DNA of 64,000 nt from Microbacterium sp. AK009 (GCF_013410955.1 NZ_JACCCG010000001.1:603605-667604), one strand, 5' to 3'. Positions 1 to 9,087 are shown, counted from the stretch's first letter. A program made the numbers and translations. The notes: a model not told the origin generated them from the sequence alone.

Positions 1-68
1 CCGAAGATCACGCCCGCGCCGCGGTCGCACGATTCACCGCATTCCGCTCCGGGTGACCCGCCGGCGGA

Positions 69-1532
69 CTACTCAGCCGGCGAGTGCCGCTCCAGGAAGG
101 CGTACACCTCGGTGTCGTCGACGCCCGGGAAGGCGCCGCGGGGGAGCGGGGAGAACATGTGCTGGTGCACGCGCGCGCTCGGCCAGGCCTTGCCGCTCCA
201 GCGCGAGGCGACGTCGGCGGGGGGACGGCGGCAGCACGACTCGTCAGGACAGGTGGATGTCGCCCGGGTGGCCGTCTCACGGCCGCGGAACCACTTGGCG
301 TCGTCGAAGGGCACGCCGACGGTGATCGAGAACTCCCCGTCCCCCGTCACGCCCGTCTGCGTCGAACACCAGAATGTGCCCGCGGGGGTGTCGGTGTACT
401 GGTAATGCTCGGTGGTGCGGTTCTGCTCTTCGAATGCCGAGCGCGCCGACCATTGCCGACAGACGATCTGCCCCTCGACCGAGCCTGTGACATCCATCGG
501 CACCGGGAGGTCGTCGTTCTCGTACACCCGGGAGATCCCGCCGTTGCCGTCCACGCGCAGGAAGTGCAGTCGGATGCCGAGGTGGTGGGTGAGCAGGTTC
601 GTCAGTCGCATCGCGGCGGCCTCGTGGGTCACCCCGAACGCGTCGCGGAAGTCCTCGACAGCGAGATTCCGGTCCTTCTTCGCCTGCTGGAGGAAGGACA
701 CCGCGGCGGTCTCGGGCATGAGGCAGCACGCCGCGTAGTAGTTGATCTCCAGACGCTGCTGCAGGAAGTCGGCGTAGTCGGTGGGCCGCTTGTGCCCCAG
801 CAGTCGGTGGGCCATGGCCTGCAGTGCCATGGAGCGCAGGCCGTGTCCGCCGGGGATCGAGGCGGGCGGGAGGTAGATGCGGCCGTGCTCGAGGTCGGTG
901 ACCGAGCGCGCCGAGTGCGGGAGATCGTTGACGTAGATGAGCTCGAAGCCGAGCTGCTCGGCCATGATGCTCACGGTGCGGTGGGTGAGCGCCCCGGAGA
1001 CGTGGCCGGCGGCTTTGAGCTGCTTCTCGGCGAGGCGTTCGATGTCGGGGAGGTAGTTGTCGACGTCGCGCATCCGCACTCGAAGCTCCGTGTTCGCCCG
1101 ACGCGCTTCCTCCGGTGTCGCGATCGCCTCGCGCTCGCGCCGCTGCAGCTCGCGATGCAGGGCCAGGATCGATTCGAGCGCCTCATCGGTCATGGACTTC
1201 GTGACCTTGATGGGCGCGACCCCGAGTTGGCGGAACACGGGACTGGCCTGCGCCTGCGCGAGCTCGATCTCCAGCGCCGCGCGCCGGTTGGGCGGCTCAG
1301 CGGAGAGGAGGTCGGTGACCTCGACGCCGGTGGCCCCGGCGATCGCCTGCAGCAGCGACAGCTTGGGCTCCCGCTTGCCGTTCTCGATCAGGCTCAGCTG
1401 GCTGCCGGCGACGCCGACCTGCTCTCCGAGCTCGTCGAGGGTGAAACCGCGAGCGAGCCGGTGGTGTCGGATCTGGTGGCCCAGCGTCGTGAGGTGCAGC
1501 GGTGCGGTCGAGCTCGCGGTGGGAAGCGCCAT
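69..1532 (-). CDS. ramB: RamB/ScfR-type XRE transcriptional regulator
   Basis: This 487-residue cytosolic DNA-binding protein is related to RamB, the regulator of acetate and glyoxylate metabolism genes in corynebacteria and mycobacteria. An XRE helix-turn-helix lies at about residues 18-70. An IrrE-like middle region follows, with residues LQAMAHRLLGH where metallopeptidase relatives carry a zinc site. The C-terminal DUF2083-like region has a cysteine cluster (TCPDESCCRR). The start is ATG at 1532. I see no Shine-Dalgarno sequence before it, but a TATCCT hexamer ends 7 bases upstream, so the mRNA may be leaderless. It is divergent from pckG across 115 bp, so control of gluconeogenesis is likely but inferred. 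The exact ligand cannot be read from the sequence. Confidence 0.82.
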   Translation of the reverse strand: MALPTASSTAPLHLTTLGHQIRHHRLARGFTLDELGEQVGVAGSQLSLIENGKREPKLSLLQAIAGATGVEVTDLLSAEPPNRRAALEIELAQAQASPVFRQLGVAPIKVTKSMTDEALESILALHRELQRREREAIATPEEARRANTELRVRMRDVDNYLPDIERLAEKQLKAAGHVSGALTHRTVSIMAEQLGFELIYVNDLPHSARSVTDLEHGRIYLPPASIPGGHGLRSMALQAMAHRLLGHKRPTDYADFLQQRLEINYYAACCLMPETAAVSFLQQAKKDRNLAVEDFRDAFGVTHEAAAMRLTNLLTHHLGIRLHFLRVDGNGGISRVYENDDLPVPMDVTGSVEGQIVCRQWSARSAFEEQNRTTEHYQYTDTPAGTFWCSTQTGVTGDGEFSITVGVPFDDAKWFRGRETATRATSTCPDESCCRRPPADVASRWSGKAWPSARVHQHMFSPLPRGAFPGVDDTEVYAFLERHSPAE

Positions 1533-1544
1533 GATTTGAGGATA

Positions 1545-1568
1545 GCGAAAGAATTACGGTTCTTGCGC
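1545..1568. promoter_or_regulatory. Inverted repeat between ramB-like gene and pckG
   Basis: The arms GCGAAAGAA and TTCTTGCGC are separated by 6 bases and match at 8 of 9 positions. The element begins 13 bp upstream of the regulator start and covers its likely -10/-35 region. It is a candidate operator for autoregulation and for control of pckG. The binding protein is inferred from position only. Confidence 0.5.
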
Positions 1569-1647
1569 GCTCGTTTCCCTTAAACGCGCCGCTCGAGGCC
1601 GCAATAGTGGAGGAATACCAGGTTCATGCTCAGCTGAGGGAGCTTCC

Positions 1648-3525
1648 ATGGCTATCGCCGACATCTTCTCGCGCACCACGTCTGCCCCGATCGACGCCGG
1701 AGACTCCCGTGCGTACGGCGCCCGCCCCACGATCGTCGGCGACGGGATGGCGGAGCTGGAGGCCTGGGTCGAGGAGATCGCCACGCTCACTCAGCCCGAC
1801 CGCATCCACTGGGTCGACGGGTCGCGCGGTGAGAACGATGCGCTGCTTCGCCAGATGGTCGACGAGGGGAAGCTGATCAAGCTCAACCCCGAGTGGCGTC
1901 CGGGTTCGTACCTTGCCCGCTCGCACCCGAGCGATGTCGCGCGCACCGAGGCGCGTACTTTCATCGCGTCCGAGCTCGAAGAAGACGCCGGCCCCACGAA
2001 CAACTGGGCCCCGCCCGCGGAGATCCGCGCCACGATCACGCCGCTGTTCGAAGGCTCGATGCGCGGGCGCACGATGTACGTCGTGCCGTTCTCGATGGGT
2101 CCCGTCGGCGGTCCGCTGTCGCACATCGGGGTTCAGGTGACCGACAGCGCCTACGCCGTGGCATCCATCGGAATCATGACCCGCGTGGGCACCCAGGTGC
2201 TGCGCGAGATCGCGGCCGGCAAGCCCTGGGTGAAGACCGTGCACTCGGTGGGCGCTCCGCTCAAGCCGGGCGAGCCCGACGTGGCGTGGCCGTGCAACGA
2301 CGAGAAGTACATCGTGCACTTCCCCGACACCCTCGAGGTCTGGTCGTTCGGCTCGGGGTACGGCGGCAACGCGATCCTGGCGAAGAAGTGCTTCGCGCTG
2401 CGGATCGCCTCGGTCATCGGCCGCGACGAGGGCTGGCTCGCCGAGCACATGCTGCTCATCCGTGTCATCGACCCGTCCGGCCGCGCCTACCACGTCGCCG
2501 CGGCGTTCCCGTCCGCCTGCGGCAAGACGAACCTGGCGATGCTGCGGCCGACCATTCCCGGTTGGCGCGTGGAGACCCTCGGCGACGACATCGCGTGGCT
2601 TCGCCCCGGCGACGACGGACGCCTGTGGGCGATCAACCCCGAGGCCGGCTTCTTCGGTGTCGCCCCCGGCACCGGCGAATCGACCAACGTCACCGCGGTG
2701 GAGACCCTCTGGGGCAACACGATCTTCACCAACGTCGCGCTCCGCCCCGACGGCGATGTCTGGTGGGAGGGCCTGACCGACACCCCGCCGGCCGAGCTCA
2801 TCGACTGGGAGGGCAACCCCTGGACGCCCGGAAGCGGCCGGCCGGCCGCCCACCCCAACTCGCGCTTCACCGTCGGCGCCGCCCAGTGCCCCCAGATCGC
2901 CGAGGACTGGGACGCCCCGCAGGGCGTGCCGCTGGATGCGATCCTCTTCGGCGGCCGTCGGGCCACGAACGTCCCGCTCGTCGTGGAGGCGACCGACTGG
3001 ACGCACGGCGTGTTCATGGGCGCCACGATCTCGTCGGAGCGGACGGCAGCCGCCGAGGGGACGGTCGGCGAGCTTCGCCGCGACCCGTTCGCGATGCTCC
3101 CGTTCTGCGGCTACAACATGGCCGACTACTTCGGGCACTGGCTGAAGGTCGGCCAGAAGCTCCGCTTCGACCGCGCGCCGCGCATCTTCCAGGTCAACTG
3201 GTTCCGGAAGGGGCCCGACGGGCGCTTCCTCTGGCCCGGATTCGGCGACAACGCGCGGGTCATCGACTGGATCATCCGCCGCATCGAGGGCGAGGTGCCC
3301 GCGGTCGACAGCCCGGTCGGGCGCCTGCCGCGCATCGAAGATCTGGACGTCGACGGCATCGACGTCTCGACAGAGGACCTGCAGCGCCTCTTCGCCATCG
3401 ACCCGCAGTCGTGGCTCCAGGAGGCCGACCTCACCGACGAGTTCTTCCGCACCTTCGAGGGACGGATTCCGGCGGCTCTGTACGCCGAGCTCGCGGCGTT
3501 GCGCTACCGCCTCCAGCGGCCCTGA
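1648..3525 (+). CDS. pckG: Phosphoenolpyruvate carboxykinase (GTP)
   Basis: This cytosolic enzyme converts oxaloacetate and GTP to PEP, GDP and CO2, the entry step of gluconeogenesis. The 625-residue length fits the GTP-dependent family. The P-loop FPSACGKTN lies near residue 286. The substrate-loop motif (FGSGYGGNA), the [10 protein letters not shown] stretch and the [10 protein letters not shown] motif are intact. The start ATG follows a GAGGGAG ribosome binding site at 1637-1643. The RamB-like regulator is divergent upstream, consistent with control by carbon source. The gene converges with an ABC exporter gene after a 109-bp gap in which I see no strong terminator hairpin. Confidence 0.97.
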   Translation: MAIADIFSRTTSAPIDAGDSRAYGARPTIVGDGMAELEAWVEEIATLTQPDRIHWVDGSRGENDALLRQMVDEGKLIKLNPEWRPGSYLARSHPSDVARTEARTFIASELEEDAGPTNNWAPPAEIRATITPLFEGSMRGRTMYVVPFSMGPVGGPLSHIGVQVTDSAYAVASIGIMTRVGTQVLREIAAGKPWVKTVHSVGAPLKPGEPDVAWPCNDEKYIVHFPDTLEVWSFGSGYGGNAILAKKCFALRIASVIGRDEGWLAEHMLLIRVIDPSGRAYHVAAAFPSACGKTNLAMLRPTIPGWRVETLGDDIAWLRPGDDGRLWAINPEAGFFGVAPGTGESTNVTAVETLWGNTIFTNVALRPDGDVWWEGLTDTPPAELIDWEGNPWTPGSGRPAAHPNSRFTVGAAQCPQIAEDWDAPQGVPLDAILFGGRRATNVPLVVEATDWTHGVFMGATISSERTAAAEGTVGELRRDPFAMLPFCGYNMADYFGHWLKVGQKLRFDRAPRIFQVNWFRKGPDGRFLWPGFGDNARVIDWIIRRIEGEVPAVDSPVGRLPRIEDLDVDGIDVSTEDLQRLFAIDPQSWLQEADLTDEFFRTFEGRIPAALYAELAALRYRLQRP

Positions 3526-3634
3526 GGTCGCCGGCTCTGCGACGGATGGCCGGTCGACCGTCGGGCGCCCGCCTCGTCCGCCCCGGGAGGTGACATCAGC
3601 CCCACGGGCCTTGCATCCGTAGCCCGAAACGGCG

Positions 3635-5581
3635 TCACACGAGCAGCTGGTGGCGCGCGAGGTCGCGATAGAGCGGCGTCGTCTCCACCAGCTCGCCGTG
3701 CGTGCCCTGGCCGACCACGCGACCGTGGTCGAGCACCACGATGAGGTCGCTGTCGACGACGGTCGACAGCCGGTGGGCGATCACGATAAGGGTGCGGCCG
3801 GAAGCGACCGCGTCGATCGCGTCGCGCATGCGTTGCTCATTCAGCCCGTCCAGCGACGAGGTCGACTCGTCGAGGAGGAGGATGGGGGGCGCGGCCAGCA
3901 GGGCCCGGGCGATCGCGAGGCGCTGGCGCTCGCCCCCGGAGAGCATCACGCCGCTCTCGCCGACCGGGGCGTCGAGGCCCAGGGGGCTCCGCTCGAGCAC
4001 CTCACCGAGGTTCACCGCCCGCAGGACTCGCTCGCACTCGGCGTCGGAGGCGTCGGGGGCGGCAAGTCGCAGATTCTCCGCGATCGTTCCGGCGAGGGTC
4101 GGGGCGTCCTGCTCGACGTACCCGAGCTGAGCGCGCAGCGCCGCGCGGTCCAGAGCCCGGACGTCCTGGCCGTCGAGCAGGATCGCCCCACCGGTCGGGT
4201 CGTAGAAGCGCTCGATGAGGGCGAGGGTCGTGCTCTTTCCCGCTCCCGACGGACCGACGAGCGCGACCCGCGCGCCGCGCGGCACGCGGAACGACACTCC
4301 GCGCAGCACCTCGCCGTCGGCCCCGCCCGGCGCGGACGCGGCGCTCGCGGCATCCTGTTCCTCGTCGCGGACGACCTCGATGGCGGAGGTGCCGACATGC
4401 GCCGACTCGAGGAGGGCCTTCGCCTCCCGCTCGGCGCTTCGCCGTGCCGCGATGACGTTCTCCGGATAGGAGAAGCGCACATCGACGAACTCGATCGCCG
4501 CGGGCGAGGCCGCCTCGGCGGAGGACGGCGAGCCGGCGGTCAGGCTTGCCGCGAGGCGGGCGTCGTCGGCGGTCTCGGTGGGGAGGTCGAGTACTTCCTG
4601 GATGCGCCCGAGCGCGCCCAGCGCCTGGTTCACCGAGGTGATGGCGCCGAAGAACGTCGCGAGCGGGCCGACGAGGAGGAAGAGGAAGATGACGAAGGTC
4701 ACCAGGCTCGCCACCGAGATGGCGCCCGAGGCCACGCGGAACCCGCCGAGCCCGAGGACGACGAGGAGCGAGACCTGGAGGGCGATGCCCGCCACCGGCA
4801 CGACGAGGGCCGAGACCTTCGCGATGCGCACCCCGACGTGGTACACCTCGGTCGCGACGCCGGTGATCGCATCCGTCTCCCGTTCGGTGGCCCCGGCTGC
4901 GCGGACCGTGCGGATCGATCCGATGGCCCGCTCCACGCCCGAGGCGAGTTCGCCCACCTTCTCCTGCTGCTCCTGCGTGGCCCGGCGGATCCGACCGCTG
5001 AGGATCCCCACGGCCGCCACCGAGACCCCGAGGACGAGGACGATCGCCCCGAGGAGAGCGGGGTCGATGATCGCCATGCCGATCACCGCCCCGACGAAGA
5101 TCAGCGAGTTGCCGACGGCGTCGGCGAGCCCCTGGGTGAGGACGGCGTAGAGGAGGGTGGTGTCGGTGCCGACCCGTGAGACGAGGTCGCCCGTGCGGCG
5201 CGAGTCGAATTCGCTGATCGGGAGGCGGAGGATCCGTGCGACGAGTTTCCGTCGGCTGGAGTACACCACCGCTGTCCCGGTGCGCTGGAGGAGGTAGTGC
5301 TGGTAGCCGCCGATGATCGAGGCGGCGACGACGAGCGCCACGATCCCCCACACGAGCAGACCGAGCGTCTCGCCGGCCTGCACCCGCTCGATCACCTGTC
5401 CGACGAGCACCGGCTGGCCGAGGGTCGCCACCGCGCCGATGATGCTGAGGATCGCCACGACCACCAGCACGCCCCTGTGCTCGAGGAGGAAGGGGATCAG
5501 CTGCTTCAGGCTCGCGCGAGGGCCTTCCTGGGTCGCTCCGCGGCGGCCGCGGCGGCGGGATGGGCGGGTGGTGTCTGACAT
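3635..5581 (-). CDS. ABC exporter, fused permease and ATPase
   Basis: This 648-residue half-transporter has an N-terminal membrane domain of six predicted helices (about residues 35-320) and a C-terminal nucleotide-binding domain. Walker A (GPSGAGKST) is near residue 443. The signature LSGGERQRLA, Walker B ILLLDE and the H-loop (IAHRLS) are intact, so it should be an active lipid, drug or peptide exporter. It probably works as a homodimer. The substrate is unknown. An odd feature is an insertion of about 48 mostly charged and alanine-rich residues between the A-loop FSYP (about 370) and the next strand VLRGVSF, where relatives have only a few residues. It lies 23 bp behind a small HTH gene and is probably co-transcribed with it. 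Confidence 0.92.
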   Translation of the reverse strand: MSDTTRPSRRRGRRGATQEGPRASLKQLIPFLLEHRGVLVVVAILSIIGAVATLGQPVLVGQVIERVQAGETLGLLVWGIVALVVAASIIGGYQHYLLQRTGTAVVYSSRRKLVARILRLPISEFDSRRTGDLVSRVGTDTTLLYAVLTQGLADAVGNSLIFVGAVIGMAIIDPALLGAIVLVLGVSVAAVGILSGRIRRATQEQQEKVGELASGVERAIGSIRTVRAAGATERETDAITGVATEVYHVGVRIAKVSALVVPVAGIALQVSLLVVLGLGGFRVASGAISVASLVTFVIFLFLLVGPLATFFGAITSVNQALGALGRIQEVLDLPTETADDARLAASLTAGSPSSAEAASPAAIEFVDVRFSYPENVIAARRSAEREAKALLESAHVGTSAIEVVRDEEQDAASAASAPGGADGEVLRGVSFRVPRGARVALVGPSGAGKSTTLALIERFYDPTGGAILLDGQDVRALDRAALRAQLGYVEQDAPTLAGTIAENLRLAAPDASDAECERVLRAVNLGEVLERSPLGLDAPVGESGVMLSGGERQRLAIARALLAAPPILLLDESTSSLDGLNEQRMRDAIDAVASGRTLIVIAHRLSTVVDSDLIVVLDHGRVVGQGTHGELVETTPLYRDLARHQLLV

Positions 5582-5604
5582 GAGGATGCTCCGGGGGATG
5601 AGGC

Positions 5605-5820
5605 TCAGCTACGACCGTACTTCTTGTGGGCTGCCTGTTTGCTCACACCGAGCGCCCCGGCGATGGCCTGCCAGGAGTATCCGAGCGTGCGGGCGCGACG
5701 CACCTGCACCTCCTCCGCCCGGGTCAGCTCGGTGCGCACCCGCGCGAGGCGCTGGAGTTCGGCGATCGGCTCAGGATCGGGCGCGTACCCGATCAGCGTG
5801 CGCAGGTCGTCGCTGGACAC
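5605..5820 (-). CDS. Small helix-turn-helix regulator
   Basis: This 71-residue protein has a C-terminal helix-turn-helix (GYSWQAIAGALGVSKQAAHKKYG) of the type found in short actinobacterial AsnC/HTH_23-like DNA-binding proteins. I chose the GTG start at 5820 because GGGAGGG sits 5 bases before it. A longer reading from TTG at 5862 has no nearby ribosome binding site and would overlap the -10 box. It is the first gene of a probable two-gene operon with the ABC exporter, so it is likely the autoregulator of that operon. That role is inferred from the two operator-like palindromes in its promoter. Confidence 0.75.
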   Translation of the reverse strand: MSSDDLRTLIGYAPDPEPIAELQRLARVRTELTRAEEVQVRRARTLGYSWQAIAGALGVSKQAAHKKYGRS

Positions 5821-5857
5821 GGTTTCCCTCCCTCTCGGCCGCGGCGCGGCATCCGTC

Positions 5858-5901
5858 GTCAACCGTAGGTGACGTTCTCCGCGCTGTCAACCGATGTTGA
5901 C
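5858..5901 (-). promoter_or_regulatory. Promoter with two operator-like palindromes
   Basis: On the minus strand a -35 box TTGACA (plus 5885-5890) and a -10 box TACGGT (plus 5862-5867) are separated by 17 bp. Two 16-bp palindromes overlap these boxes. GTCAAC-N4-GTTGAC at 5886-5901 has perfect arms. GTCAAC-N4-GGTGAC at 5858-5873 has one mismatch. Their centres are 28 bp apart. Repressor binding at both would block polymerase. The small HTH protein encoded immediately downstream is the obvious candidate ligand. Confidence 0.65.
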
Positions 5902-5946
5902 GCGTGCGCGCCCGGGTCCGCCCCCCGACCCCAACCCCCTCACCTT

Positions 5947-6007
5947 GTTCCTTCGTCGCAGATGTACGCGATCGACCGGGATAGGCGTGCATATGCGACG
6001 AGCGAAC
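5947..6007. repeat. Palindromic repeat family 1, copy 1
   Basis: The left arm GTTCCTTCGTCGCA is followed by GATGTACGC. The right arm GGCGTGCATATGCGAC continues into GAGCGAAC. The arms pair with a few mismatches around a loop of about 13 bases. The core shared with the other copies is TCGTCGCA-N-ATG-N-AC on the left and its complement on the right. Confidence 0.8.
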
Positions 6008-6084
6008 GGGTGCCAGGGGTCCCGGGTGACCTGAGCCAACCGCCGCCACCACCACCGGCTCGACCCTCGAGTCGCCGTCCCCTG

Positions 6085-6144
6085 CTTCGTTCGTCGCAGA
6101 TGTACACGTTCGAGCGGGATAGGCGTGCATTTGCGACGAACGAG
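6085..6144. repeat. Palindromic repeat family 1, copy 2
   Basis: The left arm CTTCGTTCGTCGCAGATGTA and the right arm GTGCATTTGCGACGAACGAG pair along nearly their whole length. The copy lies 138 bp (centre to centre) from copy 1 and has the same orientation. Confidence 0.82.
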
Positions 6145-6240
6145 TCGGATAGGGCGGGTTCGACGCTCATGCGCCGGCTCTCACCCCCGCCGCGCCCCAC
6201 CCAGCCGCCCGGGGCCCCGCCCCCGGCCACCCCCACGCGA

Positions 6241-6301
6241 CTTCGTTCGTCGCAGATGTACGCCGGAGGGCGCCCGTGGCGTGCATAGGCGACGAACGAA
6301 G
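6241..6301. repeat. Palindromic repeat family 1, copy 3
   Basis: This is the best-paired copy, with arms of 24 bases that match at 21 positions around a 13-base loop. The outer ends are CTTCGTTCGTCGC and GCGACGAACGAAG. It lies about 156 bp from copy 2. Confidence 0.85.
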
Positions 6302-6453
6302 CGGGGAACGAGGGAAGAGGGCGGCGAACGAAGCGGCGGAAGCAGGGAAAGGGAATGGATGCCGCGGCGCGGCGGGAAAGCAAGAGAACGGATGCCGCGG
6401 AGCGGCCGATCCGGCACGACAGCAGTGTCGGAGGTCGCGGGTAGGGTGGTCCG

Positions 6454-7395
6454 GTGCCTGAGCCCGTGATCCGCGCCGAGAACCTCGTGAAGACGTACTC
6501 GTCGAAGGGGAAGCCCGACTTCGTCGCCGTCGACGGGCTGTCGTTCGAGGTGGCGCCGGGCGAGTCCTTCGGGCTCCTCGGGCCGAACGGTGCGGGCAAA
6601 TCCACCACCATGAAGATGGTCGGCGCGGTCTCGACGCGCACGCGCGGGGAGCTCAGCATCCTGGGCCTCGACCCCGACCGGTACGGTCCCGAGATCCGCT
6701 CGCGCCTGGGCGTGGTGCCGCAACAGGACAATCTCGACGCCGAGCTGAACGCTCGCGAGAACCTCTACATCTACGGACGGTACTTCGGGCTGCCGAGCAA
6801 GGTCTGCCACGAGAAGGCCGACGAGCTGCTGGCGTTCGCGCAGCTGGAAGACAAGGCGAAGAACAAGGTCGAGCAGCTGTCGGGCGGGATGAAGCGGCGT
6901 CTCACGATCGCCCGCGGCCTCATCAACGACCCGCGGATCCTGCTGCTCGACGAGCCCACGACGGGCCTTGACCCGCAGGCGCGTCACGTCCTGTGGGACA
7001 GGCTCTTCCGCCTCAAGGAGCGCGGCACCACCCTCGTCCTCACCACGCACTACATGGATGAGGCCGAGCAGCTGTGCGACCGCCTCATCGTGGTCGACAA
7101 GGGGCGGATCATGGCCGAGGGGACGCCGGCCTCGCTCATTCGCGAGCACTCCAGTCGTGAGGTGCTCGAGGTCCGCTTCGGCTCCGACCGGAACGAGCAG
7201 GTCGCACCGCAGCTGGAGGGCCTCGGCGACAGCGTCGAGGTTCTGCCCGACCGCATCCTCATCTACACCGACAACGGTGAGCGCGCTCTCGAACGAGTGA
7301 CGCAGCTCGGCTTCGAGCCGATCACGTCGCTCGTCCGTCGCTCCAGCCTCGAAGACGTCTTCCTGCGCCTGACCGGAAGGTCGCTGATCGAATGA
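6454..7395 (+). CDS. DrrA-type ABC exporter ATPase
   Basis: This 313-residue ATPase is of the DrrA/NodI group. Walker A (GPNGAGKST) is near residue 44, the signature LSGGMKRRLT is intact and Walker B LLLDEPTTGLD is followed by a standard H-loop (LTTHYMDEA). The C-terminal extension of about 90 residues after the ATPase core is typical of daunorubicin-resistance-like exporters. Translation starts at GTG 6454. It overlaps the first permease gene by 4 bp (ATGA), indicating translational coupling. It should energise the two DrrB-type permeases that follow. The substrate is unknown. Confidence 0.93.
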   Translation: MPEPVIRAENLVKTYSSKGKPDFVAVDGLSFEVAPGESFGLLGPNGAGKSTTMKMVGAVSTRTRGELSILGLDPDRYGPEIRSRLGVVPQQDNLDAELNARENLYIYGRYFGLPSKVCHEKADELLAFAQLEDKAKNKVEQLSGGMKRRLTIARGLINDPRILLLDEPTTGLDPQARHVLWDRLFRLKERGTTLVLTTHYMDEAEQLCDRLIVVDKGRIMAEGTPASLIREHSSREVLEVRFGSDRNEQVAPQLEGLGDSVEVLPDRILIYTDNGERALERVTQLGFEPITSLVRRSSLEDVFLRLTGRSLIE

Positions 7396-8269
7396 GCGCG
7401 GAGCCGATGAGCGGCCCGGCGACAGCGAAAGCGCCGCAGCCGAGCCTGGACGAGCTGCGCGCCGAAGCGATGGCCTGGGGACGCAAGCCCCGCGCCTATG
7501 GTTCGTGGTACGTCACCGAGCACATGGTGCGCGCGATGCGCGCCTACGGGTGGACGATCGTCGTCGGTGCCCTCGGGCAGCCGATCGTCTACCTGCTGGG
7601 CCTGGGCTTGGGCCTCGCGGCGCTGATCGAGGCGCCGGTGTCCGACGGCGGCGTCACCGTCAAGTACGTCGTCTTCGTCGCGCCCGCTCTCCTCATGACC
7701 GCCACGATCGCCGTCGCCAGCGAGGAGTTCACGTATCCGGTGATGGCGGGCTTCAAGTGGCGCCGGTACTTCTACGGCTTCAACGCCTCCGCGCTGTCCT
7801 CCCCGCAGATCGCCCACGGCGTCATCCTCGGAGCCACCGCCCGCATGATCGTGGTGGGTGCGGCGTACTACGTGTTCCTCGTGCTCTTCCAGGCGATCCC
7901 GAATCCCGAGACCGGCTGGATCTCGGTCTTCATCTCGATCCTCGCAGGCCTCGCCTTCGGCGTCCCGATCATGGCTTACGCCGGATCGATCGAAGACGAC
8001 AAGGGGCAGTTCGCCCTCGTGCAGCGCTTCATCTTCATGCCGATGTTCCTCTTCTCGGGCACGTTCTACCCGCTGTCGACGCTCGGCTGGCTGCAGGTGA
8101 TCGGATGGATTTCCCCGCTCTGGACGCCACCGAGCTCGGCCGCCTGGTCACCTACGGCCGGCCCGAGAGCATGCTGATGGTCGGGGTGCACGTGGTGTAC
8201 CTCGTCGCCCTCACCGTCGGCGCCGCATTCCTCGCGCGCCGGATCTTCGTGCGGAGGCTCGCGAAATGA
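7392..8269 (+). pseudogene. DrrB-type ABC permease broken by a 1-base frameshift
   Basis: The reading frame from ATG 7392 encodes an ABC2-type permease with about five of six expected membrane helices, up to GWISPLW at 8121-8123. It then leaves frame and stops at 8177. The missing C-terminus (ATELGRLVTYGR through FVRRLAK) continues in the next frame to TGA at 8269, which overlaps the following ATG by 4 bp as expected for an intact gene. Inserting one C after 8123 gives LWHATEL. The paralogous downstream permease has LWHGVEL at the same place. The defect is therefore a single-base deletion, either real or a sequencing error. If real, the exporter may have lost one of its two permeases. Confidence 0.85.
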
Positions 8270-9087
8270 CCGCCACCGCCCTCGAGCCGCAGACCCGCGC
8301 CGGCGGCGTGCGGTCGCTCTGGGCCGGAAACCCGCAGGCGGTCGTGCAGCGCGGTCTCATCGCGGCGCGCTCGTCGAACTGGATCGTCGTGCTCTCGGGC
8401 TTCTTCGAGCCCGTCTTCTACCTGCTGTCGATGGGCGTGGGGCTCGGCGCGCTCATCGGCGATGTCACGACCGCCTCCGACCTGGAGGTGTCGTACGCCG
8501 CGTTCATCGCCCCCGCGCTCCTGGCGGTCTCGGCGATGAACGGCGCGGTGTACGACTCCACCTGGAACGTCTTCTTCAAGTTCAACTACGGCAAGCTCTA
8601 CGAGGGCATGCTGGCGACCTCGCTCGGCCCGCTCGACGTGGCACTGGGAGAGATCCTCTATGCGCTGCTGCGAGGACTCGTCTACGCCAGCGGGTTCATG
8701 GTGATCATGCAGTTCGCGGGGTTGAACCTCGCCTGGACGGCGATTCTCGCCATCCCCGCGGTCCTCCTCATCGCGTTCGGGTTCGCAAGCCTCGGGATGG
8801 CGATCACGAGCTACATGAAGGCGTTCCAGCACATGGACTGGATCAACTTCGTGATGCTGCCCATGTTCCTGTTCTCGGCGACGTTCTATCCGCTGAGCGT
8901 CTACCCCGACTGGCTCGTCCCCGTCATCCAGGCCCTCCCGCTCTGGCACGGCGTCGAGCTCATCCGCGGCCTCACCCTCGGCGATCTCAGCTGGGGGATG
9001 CTCTGGCACGTCCTGTACTACGTGGTGATGATCGCCGTCGGCCTGATCTTCACCACGAAGCGCCTGCGCGCCCTCTTCCTCGACTGA
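8266..9087 (+). CDS. DrrB-type ABC exporter permease
   Basis: This 273-residue ABC2-type membrane protein has six predicted helices and the late motif FLFSATFYPLSVYP, followed by LWHGVELIRGLTLG. It is a paralogue of the upstream permease, with which it probably forms a heterodimer served by the ATPase at 6454. The start ATG overlaps the stop of the upstream reading frame. It is the last gene of the three-gene exporter operon. Confidence 0.9.
   Translation: MTATALEPQTRAGGVRSLWAGNPQAVVQRGLIAARSSNWIVVLSGFFEPVFYLLSMGVGLGALIGDVTTASDLEVSYAAFIAPALLAVSAMNGAVYDSTWNVFFKFNYGKLYEGMLATSLGPLDVALGEILYALLRGLVYASGFMVIMQFAGLNLAWTAILAIPAVLLIAFGFASLGMAITSYMKAFQHMDWINFVMLPMFLFSATFYPLSVYPDWLVPVIQALPLWHGVELIRGLTLGDLSWGMLWHVLYYVVMIAVGLIFTTKRLRALFLD

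Larger units (their letters stand above)
5902..6453. other. 552-bp gene-free stretch rich in palindromes
   Basis: The gap separates two divergent transport operons. It holds three copies of one imperfect palindrome (listed separately), then a purine-rich run at about 6290-6370 in which GAACGAAGCGG-like and GGATGCCGCGG-like words recur. Open frames through this region are repeat read-through and I do not accept them as genes. The promoter of the downstream ABC operon must lie near its right end, but I cannot place it with confidence. Confidence 0.6.

Noticed and set aside
1..68. Possible gene fragment at the left edge
   Set aside because: No frame with recognisable content enters from the left. 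Only the end of the regulator gene and short noncoding sequence are seen.
5940..6731. 263-codon minus-strand frame with three repeated peptides ending in YICDE
   Set aside because: The repeated peptides are translations of the three palindromes, and the frame runs antisense into the ABC ATPase gene.
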